The notes under the pieces were generated by a model that had not been told where the DNA came from, did not search any database, and saw nothing but the letters and a program-made list of their open reading frames with translations. Shown here piece after piece: positions 43,312-52,710 of a DNA stretch of 64,000 nt. Numbering within the stretch: position 1 is the stretch's first letter; each line of letters opens with the position of its first letter. The stretch is taken from the NCBI GenBank assembly GCA_017449265.1, contig JAFSJW010000060.1, positions 1-64,000 of the forward strand. Direction: 5' to 3'. This stretch comes from Treponema sp. (GTDB lineage: Bacteria; Spirochaetota; Spirochaetia; Treponematales; Treponemataceae). The position numbers and the translations under genes were made by a program.

Positions 43312-46300
43312 TTATTTTTCTGAAAGAAGCTCTTTCAGGCCGTTAAAATCTACTTTTTCCACAAAATTCCTTATTTTTGCGAATTTTTCCTTAAAATCAT
43401 CAGGGAACTTGTATTTCTCAAGCTCTTTCATTATGCCGTCAAGCCCGTCGATGTCAAAGTTCTGCGCGCACGAAAGAAGGTTTTCAAACGCAGAAGAAAG
43501 CGTTTCCGCAGGTATCAGAGGCTTGTCCCCGTCGTCCTCCGCCACGAACTGCGCGAGCTTTTCTTTGTACCCCGTGAAAATGTCAATCATTTCTTTGTGA
43601 CCAGCGCGTATTGCGTCGGCATCATTTTTGTCAGCCGCTTCCTCCAGACTTCTTGCAAGCTCCGAAAGAACCAAAGCCCCAATCAGTTTTGATGTGCTTT
43701 TCAGCGCATGAACTTTAATTCCGTAGGAAGGCCAGTCCTCAGCCTCAAAAAGCGTGTTAAGCTCAAAAGCCTTCTCGTCTATTGAATCGTGATAGCGGCG
43801 GAGCGTGCTCAGAAGAAGCTCTCCGTTCCCGCACAGTTTCAGAGCAGTATCATATTCTATTACATTGGATTTTTTAAGTCGTGAAAGAATCTCTTTCAAA
43901 CCTTTTTCATCATTATCTTCTTCCTCGCCTGCCTCCTGAATTTTTTCAGCCGGAAGATAATCCCGAAGCATTGCCTCAAGTTTCTCAGGATTCACAGGCT
44001 TTGAAAGATAATCGGTAAACCCTTCGTCCAGATACATCTGCTTGACTCCGGATATTGCGTTTGCAGTAAGCGATATGCACGGCTTTCCGCGGTTTTTGTT
44101 TCCATCAAGAGTTTTCATTTTGTGCAGCGTCTGGATTCCGTCCATCTCAGGCATTCGGTGGTCAATGAAAATAATGTCGTACTCGTTCTCCCTGACTTTT
44201 TCAAGAGCCTCAGCTCCGCTAAGAACGGTATCAATCTTGATTTTTGTATTTTTCAAAAGACCTTTGACAACCTCAAGGTTCATCTCGGTATCATCCACAA
44301 AAAGAATCCGCGCGTCAGGAGCAAAAAGTTTTTCTTTATACCGCTCCATCTTGGCAAGGCTCTGCCTGAACGATTCGTTTATGTCCCCAAGCTCCGTTGG
44401 GTCTGTGACGCTCTGCCGTATGCGGAACGAAAACTCGGAGCCTTTTCCGTACTCGCTTTTTACGGACAATTTGCTTTCCATTACCGCAAGCGTTTTCTGA
44501 ACTATACTCATTCCAAGACCAGTTCCCTCAATCGTCCTGTTGCTTCCCTCCTCAATGCGTTCGAACGGAGAGAAAAGCTTGTCCATATCCTCAGGCTTTA
44601 TACCGCTTCCAGTGTCAGTAACGCTTATAGCAAGGAAAATTGAGTTGTGGTCGGCTTTCTCAAAACCAACCTTGAATGTGACCGAGCCTTTTTTAGTGTA
44701 CTTCACCGCATTCGTCAGAAGATTCATAGCGCACTGCTTTATGCGCACGCTGTCGCCGAAAAGATTCTTTGGAATTTTCGGGTCAGCGTCGATTATGAGC
44801 TTAAGGCCTTTCTTGGATGCCCGCTCAGAAATCATGTTCACAAGGTCAACAAGGACGGAAGAAAGGTCGTATTTTCCGGGGTATATATCCATTTTTCCGG
44901 CCTCAATCTTGGAGAAATCAAGGATATCGTTCACAATCGAAAGAAGCGTATTCCCCGCGTTCTTGATTCTGACAGAATAGTTCAAAATTGCGTCGTCCTC
45001 CACCTCCCTGAGAATCATTTCGTTCATACCAAGAATTGCGTTTATAGGCGTTCTGATTTCGTGGCTCATGTTCGCAAGGAACGTACTTTTTGCCTGCGAT
45101 GCCGCGGCGTTTTTCTCCGCCTCACGCTGTAGATTCTCACGCTCACGCTTCTCCTCGTCTATGTTCTCGATTGCCCACAGAACATGGTGCAAAGTTCCGT
45201 CGCTGTTTTTGTCAACAAGAATGAAGCGCGCGCGGCACCACACGCCGAGTTTTCCCAAAAATTCCTGGGAGATTGTGATTCTGTCCTTCATGCGCTCGTC
45301 AAGCGTGTCAAAGTCGATGAAATTCATCAAATCTTTGTGCGAGCCGTCCTGGTCCGAAACTTGCTCCTCGATTATGCGGCGCACTGCCTCCCGCGCGTTG
45401 GAAACCGAAGCCCCTGCCGCCTCCGCTACATCCGGATGGCTGTGAATTTCCGTAACGCTGTCGTTCACAAGGTCAAGCTCGTGGAGCGAAAGATACATTG
45501 TGGCAAGAAATTCGCTTTTGCTCCTTGACTCGGTTATTGCGGCCTCCTTTGCCTTGCGCTCAAGCTCCGTCTGGGCACGGATGTAGCCGATGGAATCTTG
45601 CAGCTGCGACTCCATTTTTCGTATGCTGTCGGCAAGAAGCCCTATCTCGTTATCGGATTTATACGGAATGTCGATGTCAAGTTTTCCTCTGGCGATTTTG
45701 TATGTAGCAACAGTAAGGATATTAAGCGGCTTTACAAGGTGCGATATTGCGTAATGCCATATAAGGATAGCAAGAAGCGTAATAAGCACAAGGATTACGA
45801 ACTGCTCTATGAGCTGAAAGCCCATGATTTTTATCGTTTCGATTGTAGTTACGGCAATTACGAGCATCATTCCGTTCCGAAGTCTTTTTGCAGTTCCTGA
45901 AAGCCTCATTCCGTTCATCGTGAATGAATTTGCCATGCGGACTTTTCCGGAAGGCTGCTCCTTCGACGAGTTGAAAAGAACATTCATCGCGCTCGGGTCT
46001 GTTTCAATTCCGTCAGAGCTGAAAATAAGCCTCATGTTTTTGCTCAGAAGAACGGATGTTGCGCCAGGCTCCAAGAGCGTAGTCAGAATTTTTTCTACGA
46101 TGACGAAATCAATCTCCATTCCGACTATTCCAAGATAAAGACCGTTTTTGTAAACGGGGGCGGCATACGAGAGAGTCTTTGTGCCGTCATTGTGATTCCT
46201 TAGGCTCCAGCCCTCATCATACACATCGCTTGGAGCCGTCATACCGTCAGAGCCGGGAATCGAAACGAAACTGCCTTTGCTTCCGAAGCGTTCATTATCC

Positions 46301-46674
46301 AGAATGAAAAAAAACGAGCTTACACCTTCCGCGCCAGACGCAGCTTTCTCAAGCTCGGACTTTATCTCTTCATCATAGGACTTTCTGTAAGCCGGAGATT
46401 CCATCAGCTGTTTTTCGTCAATCGTACTCTCTATGAGCTTTTGGACAAGAAAAGTTCCGTGCTCCACGGAATAAAAGCAGTTGTTCAGCTCCTCTTCCTT
46501 GTGATTCGCCATGAGGAACAGAGCGCGGCTTATGTTCAGTTTTATGCTGTGCTGCTGATGATAGAAATTCACACCCGTCGTCATAAAAAATGTTGCCATG
46601 ACGGTTGAAAAACACAGAACGAATACTTTAGTGCTTAACGAATACTTGTACCTTGCTTTTTTGTTTACAGACAT
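43312..46674 (-). CDS. Hybrid sensor histidine kinase (sensor-HAMP-HisKA-HATPase-REC-Hpt)
   Basis: I start at MSVNKKARYKYSL (46674), 1,120 residues; the upstream reading adds implausible sequence. Order: TM helix (VFVLCFSTVMATFFMTTG), periplasmic dCache-like sensor (to ~295), second TM, HAMP (~345-400), a ~110-residue linker/PAS-like region, HisKA with phospho-His in NMSHEIRTPINAILG, HATPase (FGDSVRIKQCAMNLLTNAVKY region, GTGLGMSIV), receiver with Asp in IIFIDHRMPEMDG, and Hpt with phospho-His in VHALKSTSKLIGA. It phosphorelays internally to Hpt, then probably to the response regulator at 40048. Its 3' end is duplicated at 40819-40905. Confidence 0.92.
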   Translation of the reverse strand: MSVNKKARYKYSLSTKVFVLCFSTVMATFFMTTGVNFYHQQHSIKLNISRALFLMANHKEEELNNCFYSVEHGTFLVQKLIESTIDEKQLMESPAYRKSYDEEIKSELEKAASGAEGVSSFFFILDNERFGSKGSFVSIPGSDGMTAPSDVYDEGWSLRNHNDGTKTLSYAAPVYKNGLYLGIVGMEIDFVIVEKILTTLLEPGATSVLLSKNMRLIFSSDGIETDPSAMNVLFNSSKEQPSGKVRMANSFTMNGMRLSGTAKRLRNGMMLVIAVTTIETIKIMGFQLIEQFVILVLITLLAILIWHYAISHLVKPLNILTVATYKIARGKLDIDIPYKSDNEIGLLADSIRKMESQLQDSIGYIRAQTELERKAKEAAITESRSKSEFLATMYLSLHELDLVNDSVTEIHSHPDVAEAAGASVSNAREAVRRIIEEQVSDQDGSHKDLMNFIDFDTLDERMKDRITISQEFLGKLGVWCRARFILVDKNSDGTLHHVLWAIENIDEEKRERENLQREAEKNAAASQAKSTFLANMSHEIRTPINAILGMNEMILREVEDDAILNYSVRIKNAGNTLLSIVNDILDFSKIEAGKMDIYPGKYDLSSVLVDLVNMISERASKKGLKLIIDADPKIPKNLFGDSVRIKQCAMNLLTNAVKYTKKGSVTFKVGFEKADHNSIFLAISVTDTGSGIKPEDMDKLFSPFERIEEGSNRTIEGTGLGMSIVQKTLAVMESKLSVKSEYGKGSEFSFRIRQSVTDPTELGDINESFRQSLAKMERYKEKLFAPDARILFVDDTEMNLEVVKGLLKNTKIKIDTVLSGAEALEKVRENEYDIIFIDHRMPEMDGIQTLHKMKTLDGNKNRGKPCISLTANAISGVKQMYLDEGFTDYLSKPVNPEKLEAMLRDYLPAEKIQEAGEEEDNDEKGLKEILSRLKKSNVIEYDTALKLCGNGELLLSTLRRYHDSIDEKAFELNTLFEAEDWPSYGIKVHALKSTSKLIGALVLSELARSLEEAADKNDADAIRAGHKEMIDIFTGYKEKLAQFVAEDDGDKPLIPAETLSSAFENLLSCAQNFDIDGLDGIMKELEKYKFPDDFKEKFAKIRNFVEKVDFNGLKELLSEK

Positions 46675-46746
46675 ACTTCTTTTTATTTTAGCACAAAATT
46701 TTGATTTTTGACATTTCACATAAACTCGAAGGATGAAAATTCGCAA

Positions 46747-46775
46747 TTGAAAAAAATCCGCTATCAATTCATAAT
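46747..46775 (+). promoter_or_regulatory. clpS promoter, leaderless type
   Basis: TTGAAA (46747-46752), 17-bp spacer, CATAAT (46770-46775), exactly 6 bp before the ATG at 46782. Confidence 0.65.
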
Positions 46776-46781
46776 CTTGTA

Positions 46782-47087
46782 ATGGCATTTAGAACTGATT
46801 TTTCATCGGACACAGACATAATCACAGACCTTGAAGTTCCTCCGAGCTACAAGGTGATTCTTCTGAACGATGATTTTACGACGATGGATTTTGTCGTCAA
46901 TATACTTATGACGATTTTTCATAAAAACGAAAACGAAGCCGTTGACATTATGCTTAGCGTACACCGTAACGGAAGAGGCGTGGCTGGCATTTTTCCCTAT
47001 GACATTGCGGCGACCAAAATTCAGATGACGATGAAGCGGGCGCGCGATGCCGGTTTTCCGCTCAAATGCAATATGGAAAAGGCGTAG
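46782..47087 (+). CDS. clpS: ATP-dependent Clp protease adaptor
   Basis: Recognises N-terminal Leu, Phe, Trp or Tyr and delivers the protein to ClpAP. 101 residues with the binding-pocket helix YKVILLNDDFTTMDFVV and the HRNGRGVAGIFPYDIAATK block. Only 3 bp before clpA, so the adaptor and unfoldase are cotranscribed. Confidence 0.96.
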   Translation: MAFRTDFSSDTDIITDLEVPPSYKVILLNDDFTTMDFVVNILMTIFHKNENEAVDIMLSVHRNGRGVAGIFPYDIAATKIQMTMKRARDAGFPLKCNMEKA

Positions 47088-47090
47088 CAT

Positions 47091-49406
47091 ATGGAAGAAA
47101 CAGAAAACCTTACGAAAATAATACAAGGCGCGTTCGCGGAAGCAATTGAAAAACAGCTTGAGTTCATAACTCCAGAGCAGTTTCTTTTGTCTGCCCTGAA
47201 TGAAAAAATCGTGAAGAGCCTTTTTTCGGCTATTGACGGAGACATTGACAAAATCAAAGACGAGCTTGAGTCTTACATTAAAAAGAATGTTCCCGTACTT
47301 GAGAACAAGGATTCGCAGACACCACAAACACCAGAAATTTCCTATGCGTTCAATGAGATGTATCAGCAAGCGCAGACTCATGCGGCAGGAGCAGGAAAAA
47401 AATCAATTGATGTTTTCGACATAATCGTTGCGATTTTTATGAACCCGAAGCTCCACGCATCATACATAATGAAAAAAAACGGCGTGGAGCAGATTCCGCT
47501 TCTTGAAACAATATCCACATTCAGAAGGATTGGTCCTGACGAGAACGGTTTTCCGGACGCAATTGACGAAAAAAATCTTGACGACAATGATTTTTTTGAT
47601 TTTTTCGATGACGATGACGACGATGATTTTGATTTTGAGCAGGACTGTCTTGAGCAGTTCACCGAGAATCTTACGGAAATGGCTCGTCAGAAAAAATTCG
47701 ACAAGCTCATCGGGCGCGAAGAAGAGATTGAGCGCACGATTCAGATATTGTGCAGGCTCTCCAAGAACAATCCTATTCATGTGGGAGATGCGGGCGTAGG
47801 AAAAACCGCAATAGCGCGCGGGCTTGCACAACTTCTTGCGGACGGAAATGTTCCTGACAGGCTCAAAGGGTATGAAATCTACTCGCTTCTTATGGCTGAT
47901 GTTCTTGCCGGAACTAGGTTCAGGGGGGACTTTGAGCAGCGGATGAAAAAAATCATTCAGGCTATAATCGAAAAAGAAAAGGCGATTCTTTATATAGATG
48001 AGATTCACACGATTGTAGGAACCGGGGCAGGCTCTGGCGGAAACATGGATGCGGCGAACATTCTTAAGCCGCTTCTTGCAGAAGGAAAATTCCGCGTCAT
48101 GGGTGCGACGACTTACGACGAGTACACAAAATCAATCGAAAAGAACAATGCGCTTTCGCGGAGGTTCCAGAAAGTTGATGTGCCTGAGCCTACAAAAGAA
48201 GAGGCTGTAAGGATTCTTCAGGGGCTTTCCAAAAAATACGCGCGATACCACAAAGTCTCATATTCCCAGAAAGACTTGGAGCTTGCCGTAAATCTTTCTG
48301 TTCAGTATCTTCCTGAAAGACGGCTTCCAGACAAGGCTATAGATATTATGGATGAGGCAGGGGTGTTTGTTTCGCTCAGGACAGAACGAGAGAACGGAGG
48401 AAAAACCTCCGTCAGGGGAAAAGTCAGCGAGGACGACATAAAGAAAATCACTGCAAAAATGGCAAAAGTTCCGCTTGAGAACGTAAGCGAGAACGAAAAG
48501 GCGCGCCTCTTTGAGCTTGAGGAAAAAATCAAGGCGCAGATTTTCGGGCAGGATGCGGCAGTGGAAAAACTTGTCCTCGCGGTCAAAAAGGCACGGGCAG
48601 GATTCAGAAACCTTGACAAGCCGGAGGCAAGTTTTCTGTTCGTAGGACCTACGGGAGTAGGAAAGACGGAGCTTGCCCGCGTTCTGGGAAACATTCTCGG
48701 GGAGAATTTGCTCCGCTTTGACATGAGCGAATATCAGGAGGCGTACTCGGTGTCAAAGCTGATTGGCTCCGCGCCGGGCTATGTAGGCTATGAGGACGGC
48801 GGGCAGCTGACAGGGCAGGTACGGAAAAATCCACATTCAATCGTTCTGTTCGATGAAATAGAAAAGGCGCATCAGGACATATTCAATATACTTCTCCAAA
48901 TCCTTGATTACGGAACACTTACCGACAATCAGGGGCGTAAGGCAGATTTCAGAAACTGCATAATAATCCTGACGAGCAATGCGGGCGCGCGGGATATGGA
49001 AAAAGGTCTTGTGGGATTCGCATCTGCCAGAAGCGAGAAAGAATCAGGCAAGGCGATTCTGAACGAAGCAGTCGCAAAGGCGTTCTCGCCCGAATTCAGA
49101 AACCGCCTTGACGCAATTGTTCCGTTCGAGCATCTTGGAAAAGAAGTGACCGAAAGCATCGCGCGCAAGGAAATCGAAAAAATCAGCTCACGGCTTTCGG
49201 CTCAGAAAATCAAGATGTCGTTCACGGATGATGTTTGCGCGCTCGTTGCGGAAAAAGGCTATTCCCTTGAATTCGGGGCAAGGAACATTTCCCGCACGGC
49301 AGAGGAGATGATTGCCGCTCCTCTCATTGACAAAATACTTATCGGGAACATAAGGCGGGTCAATCTTTCGGTAAAAGACAAGGAGCTTATTATAAAAACA
49401 ATCTGA
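47091..49406 (+). CDS. clpA: ATP-dependent Clp protease ATP-binding subunit
   Basis: 771 residues: N-domain (~1-150), an Asp-rich linker (DFFDFFDDDDDDDFDFEQ, ~160-182), AAA1 with Walker A GDAGVGKTAIARG and Walker B AILYIDEIHT, AAA2 with Walker A VGPTGVGKTELARV and Walker B IVLFDEIEKAH, and the C-terminal D2-small domain. There is no ClpB middle domain, and the adjacent clpS fixes the identity as ClpA. clpP is not in the window. Confidence 0.95.
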   Translation: MEETENLTKIIQGAFAEAIEKQLEFITPEQFLLSALNEKIVKSLFSAIDGDIDKIKDELESYIKKNVPVLENKDSQTPQTPEISYAFNEMYQQAQTHAAGAGKKSIDVFDIIVAIFMNPKLHASYIMKKNGVEQIPLLETISTFRRIGPDENGFPDAIDEKNLDDNDFFDFFDDDDDDDFDFEQDCLEQFTENLTEMARQKKFDKLIGREEEIERTIQILCRLSKNNPIHVGDAGVGKTAIARGLAQLLADGNVPDRLKGYEIYSLLMADVLAGTRFRGDFEQRMKKIIQAIIEKEKAILYIDEIHTIVGTGAGSGGNMDAANILKPLLAEGKFRVMGATTYDEYTKSIEKNNALSRRFQKVDVPEPTKEEAVRILQGLSKKYARYHKVSYSQKDLELAVNLSVQYLPERRLPDKAIDIMDEAGVFVSLRTERENGGKTSVRGKVSEDDIKKITAKMAKVPLENVSENEKARLFELEEKIKAQIFGQDAAVEKLVLAVKKARAGFRNLDKPEASFLFVGPTGVGKTELARVLGNILGENLLRFDMSEYQEAYSVSKLIGSAPGYVGYEDGGQLTGQVRKNPHSIVLFDEIEKAHQDIFNILLQILDYGTLTDNQGRKADFRNCIIILTSNAGARDMEKGLVGFASARSEKESGKAILNEAVAKAFSPEFRNRLDAIVPFEHLGKEVTESIARKEIEKISSRLSAQKIKMSFTDDVCALVAEKGYSLEFGARNISRTAEEMIAAPLIDKILIGNIRRVNLSVKDKELIIKTI

Positions 49407-49432
49407 AATCAATTGATTTTCAATTTGCGTGC

Positions 49433-49461
49433 TTGTCATAGAAAAGTTATTTCGTTATTAT
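49433..49461 (+). promoter_or_regulatory. asnB promoter
   Basis: TTGTCA (49433-49438), 17-bp spacer, TATTAT (49456-49461). Transcription should start near 49468, only ~8 nt before a strong terminator hairpin. Confidence 0.5.
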
Positions 49462-49475
49462 AATCAAATCGAACG

Positions 49476-49523
49476 AAGGCGTTTGAGCATGGTCGGTCTA
49501 TGCTCAGACGCCTTTTTTATTTT
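49476..49523 (+). terminator. Terminator or attenuator before asnB
   Basis: AAGGCGTTTGAGCAT (49476-49490) pairs with ATGCTCAGACGCCTT (49500-49514) at 15 positions counting one wobble, followed by TTTTTTATTTTT. It can end clpA transcription, but it also lies downstream of the predicted asnB promoter. Confidence 0.85.
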
Positions 49524-49541
49524 TAAATCAAGGGGTTATAT

Positions 49542-51392
49542 ATGTGTGGATTTGTAGGAGCATTTGATTTGTCGGCAGGAAGCCAGCCGATTGACGAAGG
49601 ACTTAAGGAAGAACTCAGAAAACAGGTTTTGGAGCAGTCAAAGACAATTCGGCACAGAGGACCTGACTGGAGCGGCGTTTACACTGGCGAGAACGCAATT
49701 CTGAGCCACGAGAGGCTTTCAATCGTAGACCCGCTTTCAGGAAAGCAGCCGCTCGTCTCGGACGACGGAAAAATCATTCTTGCGGCGAACGGCGAAATCT
49801 ACAACCACAAATCTATTCGGGCAAGTTTTGAAGGCTCGTACAGTTTCCGCACTAAAAGCGACTGCGAAGTTATCATTCCGCTGTACAAAAAATGTATTTC
49901 AGAAGGCAGCGATTTCAAAAAGATGATTGAGAGCCTTTCAGGTATTTTTGCCTTTGCGCTCTATGATTCCGAAAAAGACGCGTACCTTATTGCAAGAGAT
50001 GAGATTGGAGTAATCCCGCTTTATCAGGGGTGGGACAAGGCAGGAAGATATTTCGTTGCATCAGAGCTAAAAGCTCTTGAAGGATACTGCACTTCGATTG
50101 AGGAATTCCCCAACGGACATTATCTTTGGTCAGAAAGCGCGTGTGAACTTGGCGGAAAGACAGTTTCGCAAAGCTCATCCTCTCCAAAGCCTGTACGCTG
50201 GTACGAGCGCAACTGGGAATCGTTCGATGCGGTAAAATCAAGCCCGAAAGCCACGGACGAAAAAGGCGGAATCATAAATCCGAGCGTAATCGAAAAAGTA
50301 AGGACAGGACTTGAGAACGCAGTAAAAGCGCAGCTTATGAGCGATGTTCCTTACGGAGTTCTTCTTTCCGGCGGGCTGGATTCTTCTATTATAGCCGCAA
50401 TCACGCAGAAATTCTCCAAGAAGCGAATTGAGTCCGACTCAAAAGAAAGTGCGTGGTGGCCTCAGCTGCACTCGTTCGCGGTAGGACTTGAAGGCTCGCC
50501 CGACCTTGCTGCGGCACAAAAGGCTGCTGAATACATAGGAACTGTTCATCATGAGGTTCACTTTACGATTCAGGAGGCACTGGACGCGCTTCGTGATGTT
50601 ATCTATCACATAGAAACATACGATATAACGACTGTTCGTGCGTCAACTCCGATGTACCTTCTGGCACGGGTTATAAAATCAATGGGAATCAAGATGGTTC
50701 TTTCCGGAGAGGGAAGCGACGAGCTTTTCGGAGGCTATCTTTATTTTCACAAAGCTCCTAGCGCGCGTGAGTTCCACGAAGAGCTTGTGAGGAAAATGAG
50801 CAAGCTGCACCTCTACGACTGTCTCCGCGCGAACAAGAGCCTTATGGCATGGGGCGTTGAGGGGCGCGTTCCTTTCCTTGACAAAGATTTCATCGATATT
50901 GCAATGAGTCTGAATCCGAGCGACAAGATGAGCATTAAGGTAACTGAGCCTACAGAAGCAGCTGAAAACTGTGGTTTTGACAAGCTCAATCATCAGCGAA
51001 TTGAAAAATGGATTTTGCGAAAGGCATTTGAGGATATGCTTCCCGAAAGCATCGTCTGGAGGCAAAAGGAGCAGTTCAGCGACGGAGTTGGCTACAGCTG
51101 GATTGACACTCTCAAGAAAATGACGGAGGAGAAAGTAAGCGATGCAGAATTTGCCCGCCGCGAAAACCGTTTTCCTGTGAACCCGCCCAAGACTAAGGAA
51201 GAATATTATTACCGAGAGATTTATTCCGAGCTGTTTCCCAGCGACTGTGCGGCCCGCGTAGTTCCGCATGAGGCAGGTGTTGCCTGTTCCACGGCAAAAG
51301 CCCTTGAGTGGGACGCGGCATGGAAGAATATGGATGAACCCAGCGGACGGGCAATTGGCGGAATACACAACGATGCGTATGCGGCAAAGTAA
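49542..51392 (+). CDS. asnB: Asparagine synthase, glutamine-hydrolysing
   Basis: Converts Asp, Gln and ATP to Asn. 616 residues. The glutaminase domain starts MCGFVGAF with the nucleophile Cys2, then IRHRGPDWSG, HERLSIVDP and NGEIYNH. The synthetase domain has the PPi loop LLSGGLDSSIIAA and VLSGEGSDELFGGY. AAGGGG precedes the ATG. The leader contains a terminator hairpin. Confidence 0.95.
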   Translation: MCGFVGAFDLSAGSQPIDEGLKEELRKQVLEQSKTIRHRGPDWSGVYTGENAILSHERLSIVDPLSGKQPLVSDDGKIILAANGEIYNHKSIRASFEGSYSFRTKSDCEVIIPLYKKCISEGSDFKKMIESLSGIFAFALYDSEKDAYLIARDEIGVIPLYQGWDKAGRYFVASELKALEGYCTSIEEFPNGHYLWSESACELGGKTVSQSSSSPKPVRWYERNWESFDAVKSSPKATDEKGGIINPSVIEKVRTGLENAVKAQLMSDVPYGVLLSGGLDSSIIAAITQKFSKKRIESDSKESAWWPQLHSFAVGLEGSPDLAAAQKAAEYIGTVHHEVHFTIQEALDALRDVIYHIETYDITTVRASTPMYLLARVIKSMGIKMVLSGEGSDELFGGYLYFHKAPSAREFHEELVRKMSKLHLYDCLRANKSLMAWGVEGRVPFLDKDFIDIAMSLNPSDKMSIKVTEPTEAAENCGFDKLNHQRIEKWILRKAFEDMLPESIVWRQKEQFSDGVGYSWIDTLKKMTEEKVSDAEFARRENRFPVNPPKTKEEYYYREIYSELFPSDCAARVVPHEAGVACSTAKALEWDAAWKNMDEPSGRAIGGIHNDAYAAK

Positions 51393-51421
51393 AATCTGAG
51401 CGCACGCGTATTTTTTCGTGT

Positions 51422-51474
51422 CGGATTGCTGGATTGGGAATGCGCCCCGCGACTCAGCCCAAACTGGCAATCCG
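51422..51474. other. Nested inverted repeat between asnB and mraY
   Basis: CGGATTGC (51422-51429) pairs with GCAATCCG (51467-51474); inside, TTGGG (51434-51438) pairs with CCCAA (51458-51462). It may be a shared terminator for the convergent genes. The rest of 51393-51606 shows nothing recognisable. Confidence 0.5.
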
Positions 51475-51606
51475 TTCTGAGCTTTAGAACAAATCACTTG
51501 CAAGCAGTCCGCAAACAAGCCCAAGCCACCCCTAAGTCCCAAATTCAGAACCAATCCCCTGCACGGATGTTTCACCCGCAAGTTTTGCGAAGTGAATCTT
51601 CCAGCC

Positions 51607-52677
51607 TCACCGCACTTTAAAGAACACGCCAAGCATAAGAACAGTAATCATAACTTGGAGAATAAGGAATTTGACCAGAACCTGCGTCGGACTCCAGCCA
51701 TGGTTCACGCGCATATGGTCGTGGAGCGGAAATCGGATATCAGTAAAAATCGAAATGTGGCAGAATCTTTTGAGAGCGACTTTCAGAAGTCCCATGCCGC
51801 CGTTAACGAAAATAATAGAGCTTGTGGCAAGGATAATGAACGGATTTCCGCTTATCATAACGCACACCCCGATATAAAATCCGAGCGCGCGGCTTCCGGC
51901 ATCGCCCATAAGAACATGGCTCGGAAAAGCGTTGTGTCATAGATAGCCCATAAGAACGCCAGAAAGACAGAAGCACATCACAGCCCAAGACGCGCCTTTC
52001 TCAAGATGCGGAACAAGAAGGTAAGCCGCAATGTCCTTGTGACCAAGAATAAAATAAAATACAACACCGAGCGTTATGAGCGCAATCAGAACAAGAGTTG
52101 AACTTAATCCGTCAACACCGTCCGTGCAGTTAGTTGTGTTCACGCTTGCCCAAATCATCACAGTCGAAATGATAACGAACACCCAGCTCGCCACACGGAT
52201 TGACTCTGAGAAAAAAGGAATCCAGAAATAAATGTTTCCGTCAGCTGATGATTTTGAGAGATAAATCGCAAGCAGGATTGAAACTGTAACGCTTATAAGA
52301 AAATCAAGGATTGCTTTGCGGTACTCGCCCCATGAAGTTTTGCTTGAATCGTCAAGGTAGCCTGTAAGCATCATAAGCCATGTAAGAACTATGACCGCAC
52401 ATTTCAGCCAGTCCAGCGGAACAAATATCAGGCTCAGGACTGCAAAGCACGAAACCCAGATAACGCCCGAACCTGTGGGCTTTCCTTTTGCGGCCTCCGC
52501 GGAAACCGTGAATTCCCGCCCCCTGTCATGGGGAAGAATGCCGTAAAAGCGCGGAAGACCATAACGGACAAGAAGAAAGCCCGTATAAAGCGAAAGGCAT
52601 ATAAGAACCGTGTAGGACTGCAAAAGACGAGCAGGCCCAAAATATTCTGTTAAAATCCCACCTAATGTATAAAGCAT
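51607..52677 (-). pseudogene. mraY: Phospho-N-acetylmuramoyl-pentapeptide transferase interrupted by an in-frame TGA
   Basis: MraY makes lipid I, an essential peptidoglycan step in the inner membrane. Reading from the ATG at 52677 (MLYTLGGILTEYF) gives 246 residues with PHDRGREF, TGYLDDSSKTSWGEYRK and NTTNCTDGVDGLSS, ending GVLMGYL-TGA at 51939-51937. The same frame continues HNAFPSHVLMGDAGSRALG, FVNGGMGLLKVALKR and FPLHDHMR to a stop at 51607, so the total is 356 codons, the normal size. Relatives have Trp at the TGA position (GYLW), so one TGG to TGA change explains it. A TTG at 52701 is an alternative start. Sequencing error, decay of one copy, or readthrough are all possible. Confidence 0.88.
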
Positions 52678-52710
52678 AATACTCTGATTATCGGAAAACA
52701 AAAAGCGTAG

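Noticed and set aside
51937..51939. Selenocysteine at the mraY TGA
   Set aside because: Relatives have Trp, not Cys or Sec, at this position, and no selenocysteine insertion hairpin is evident.
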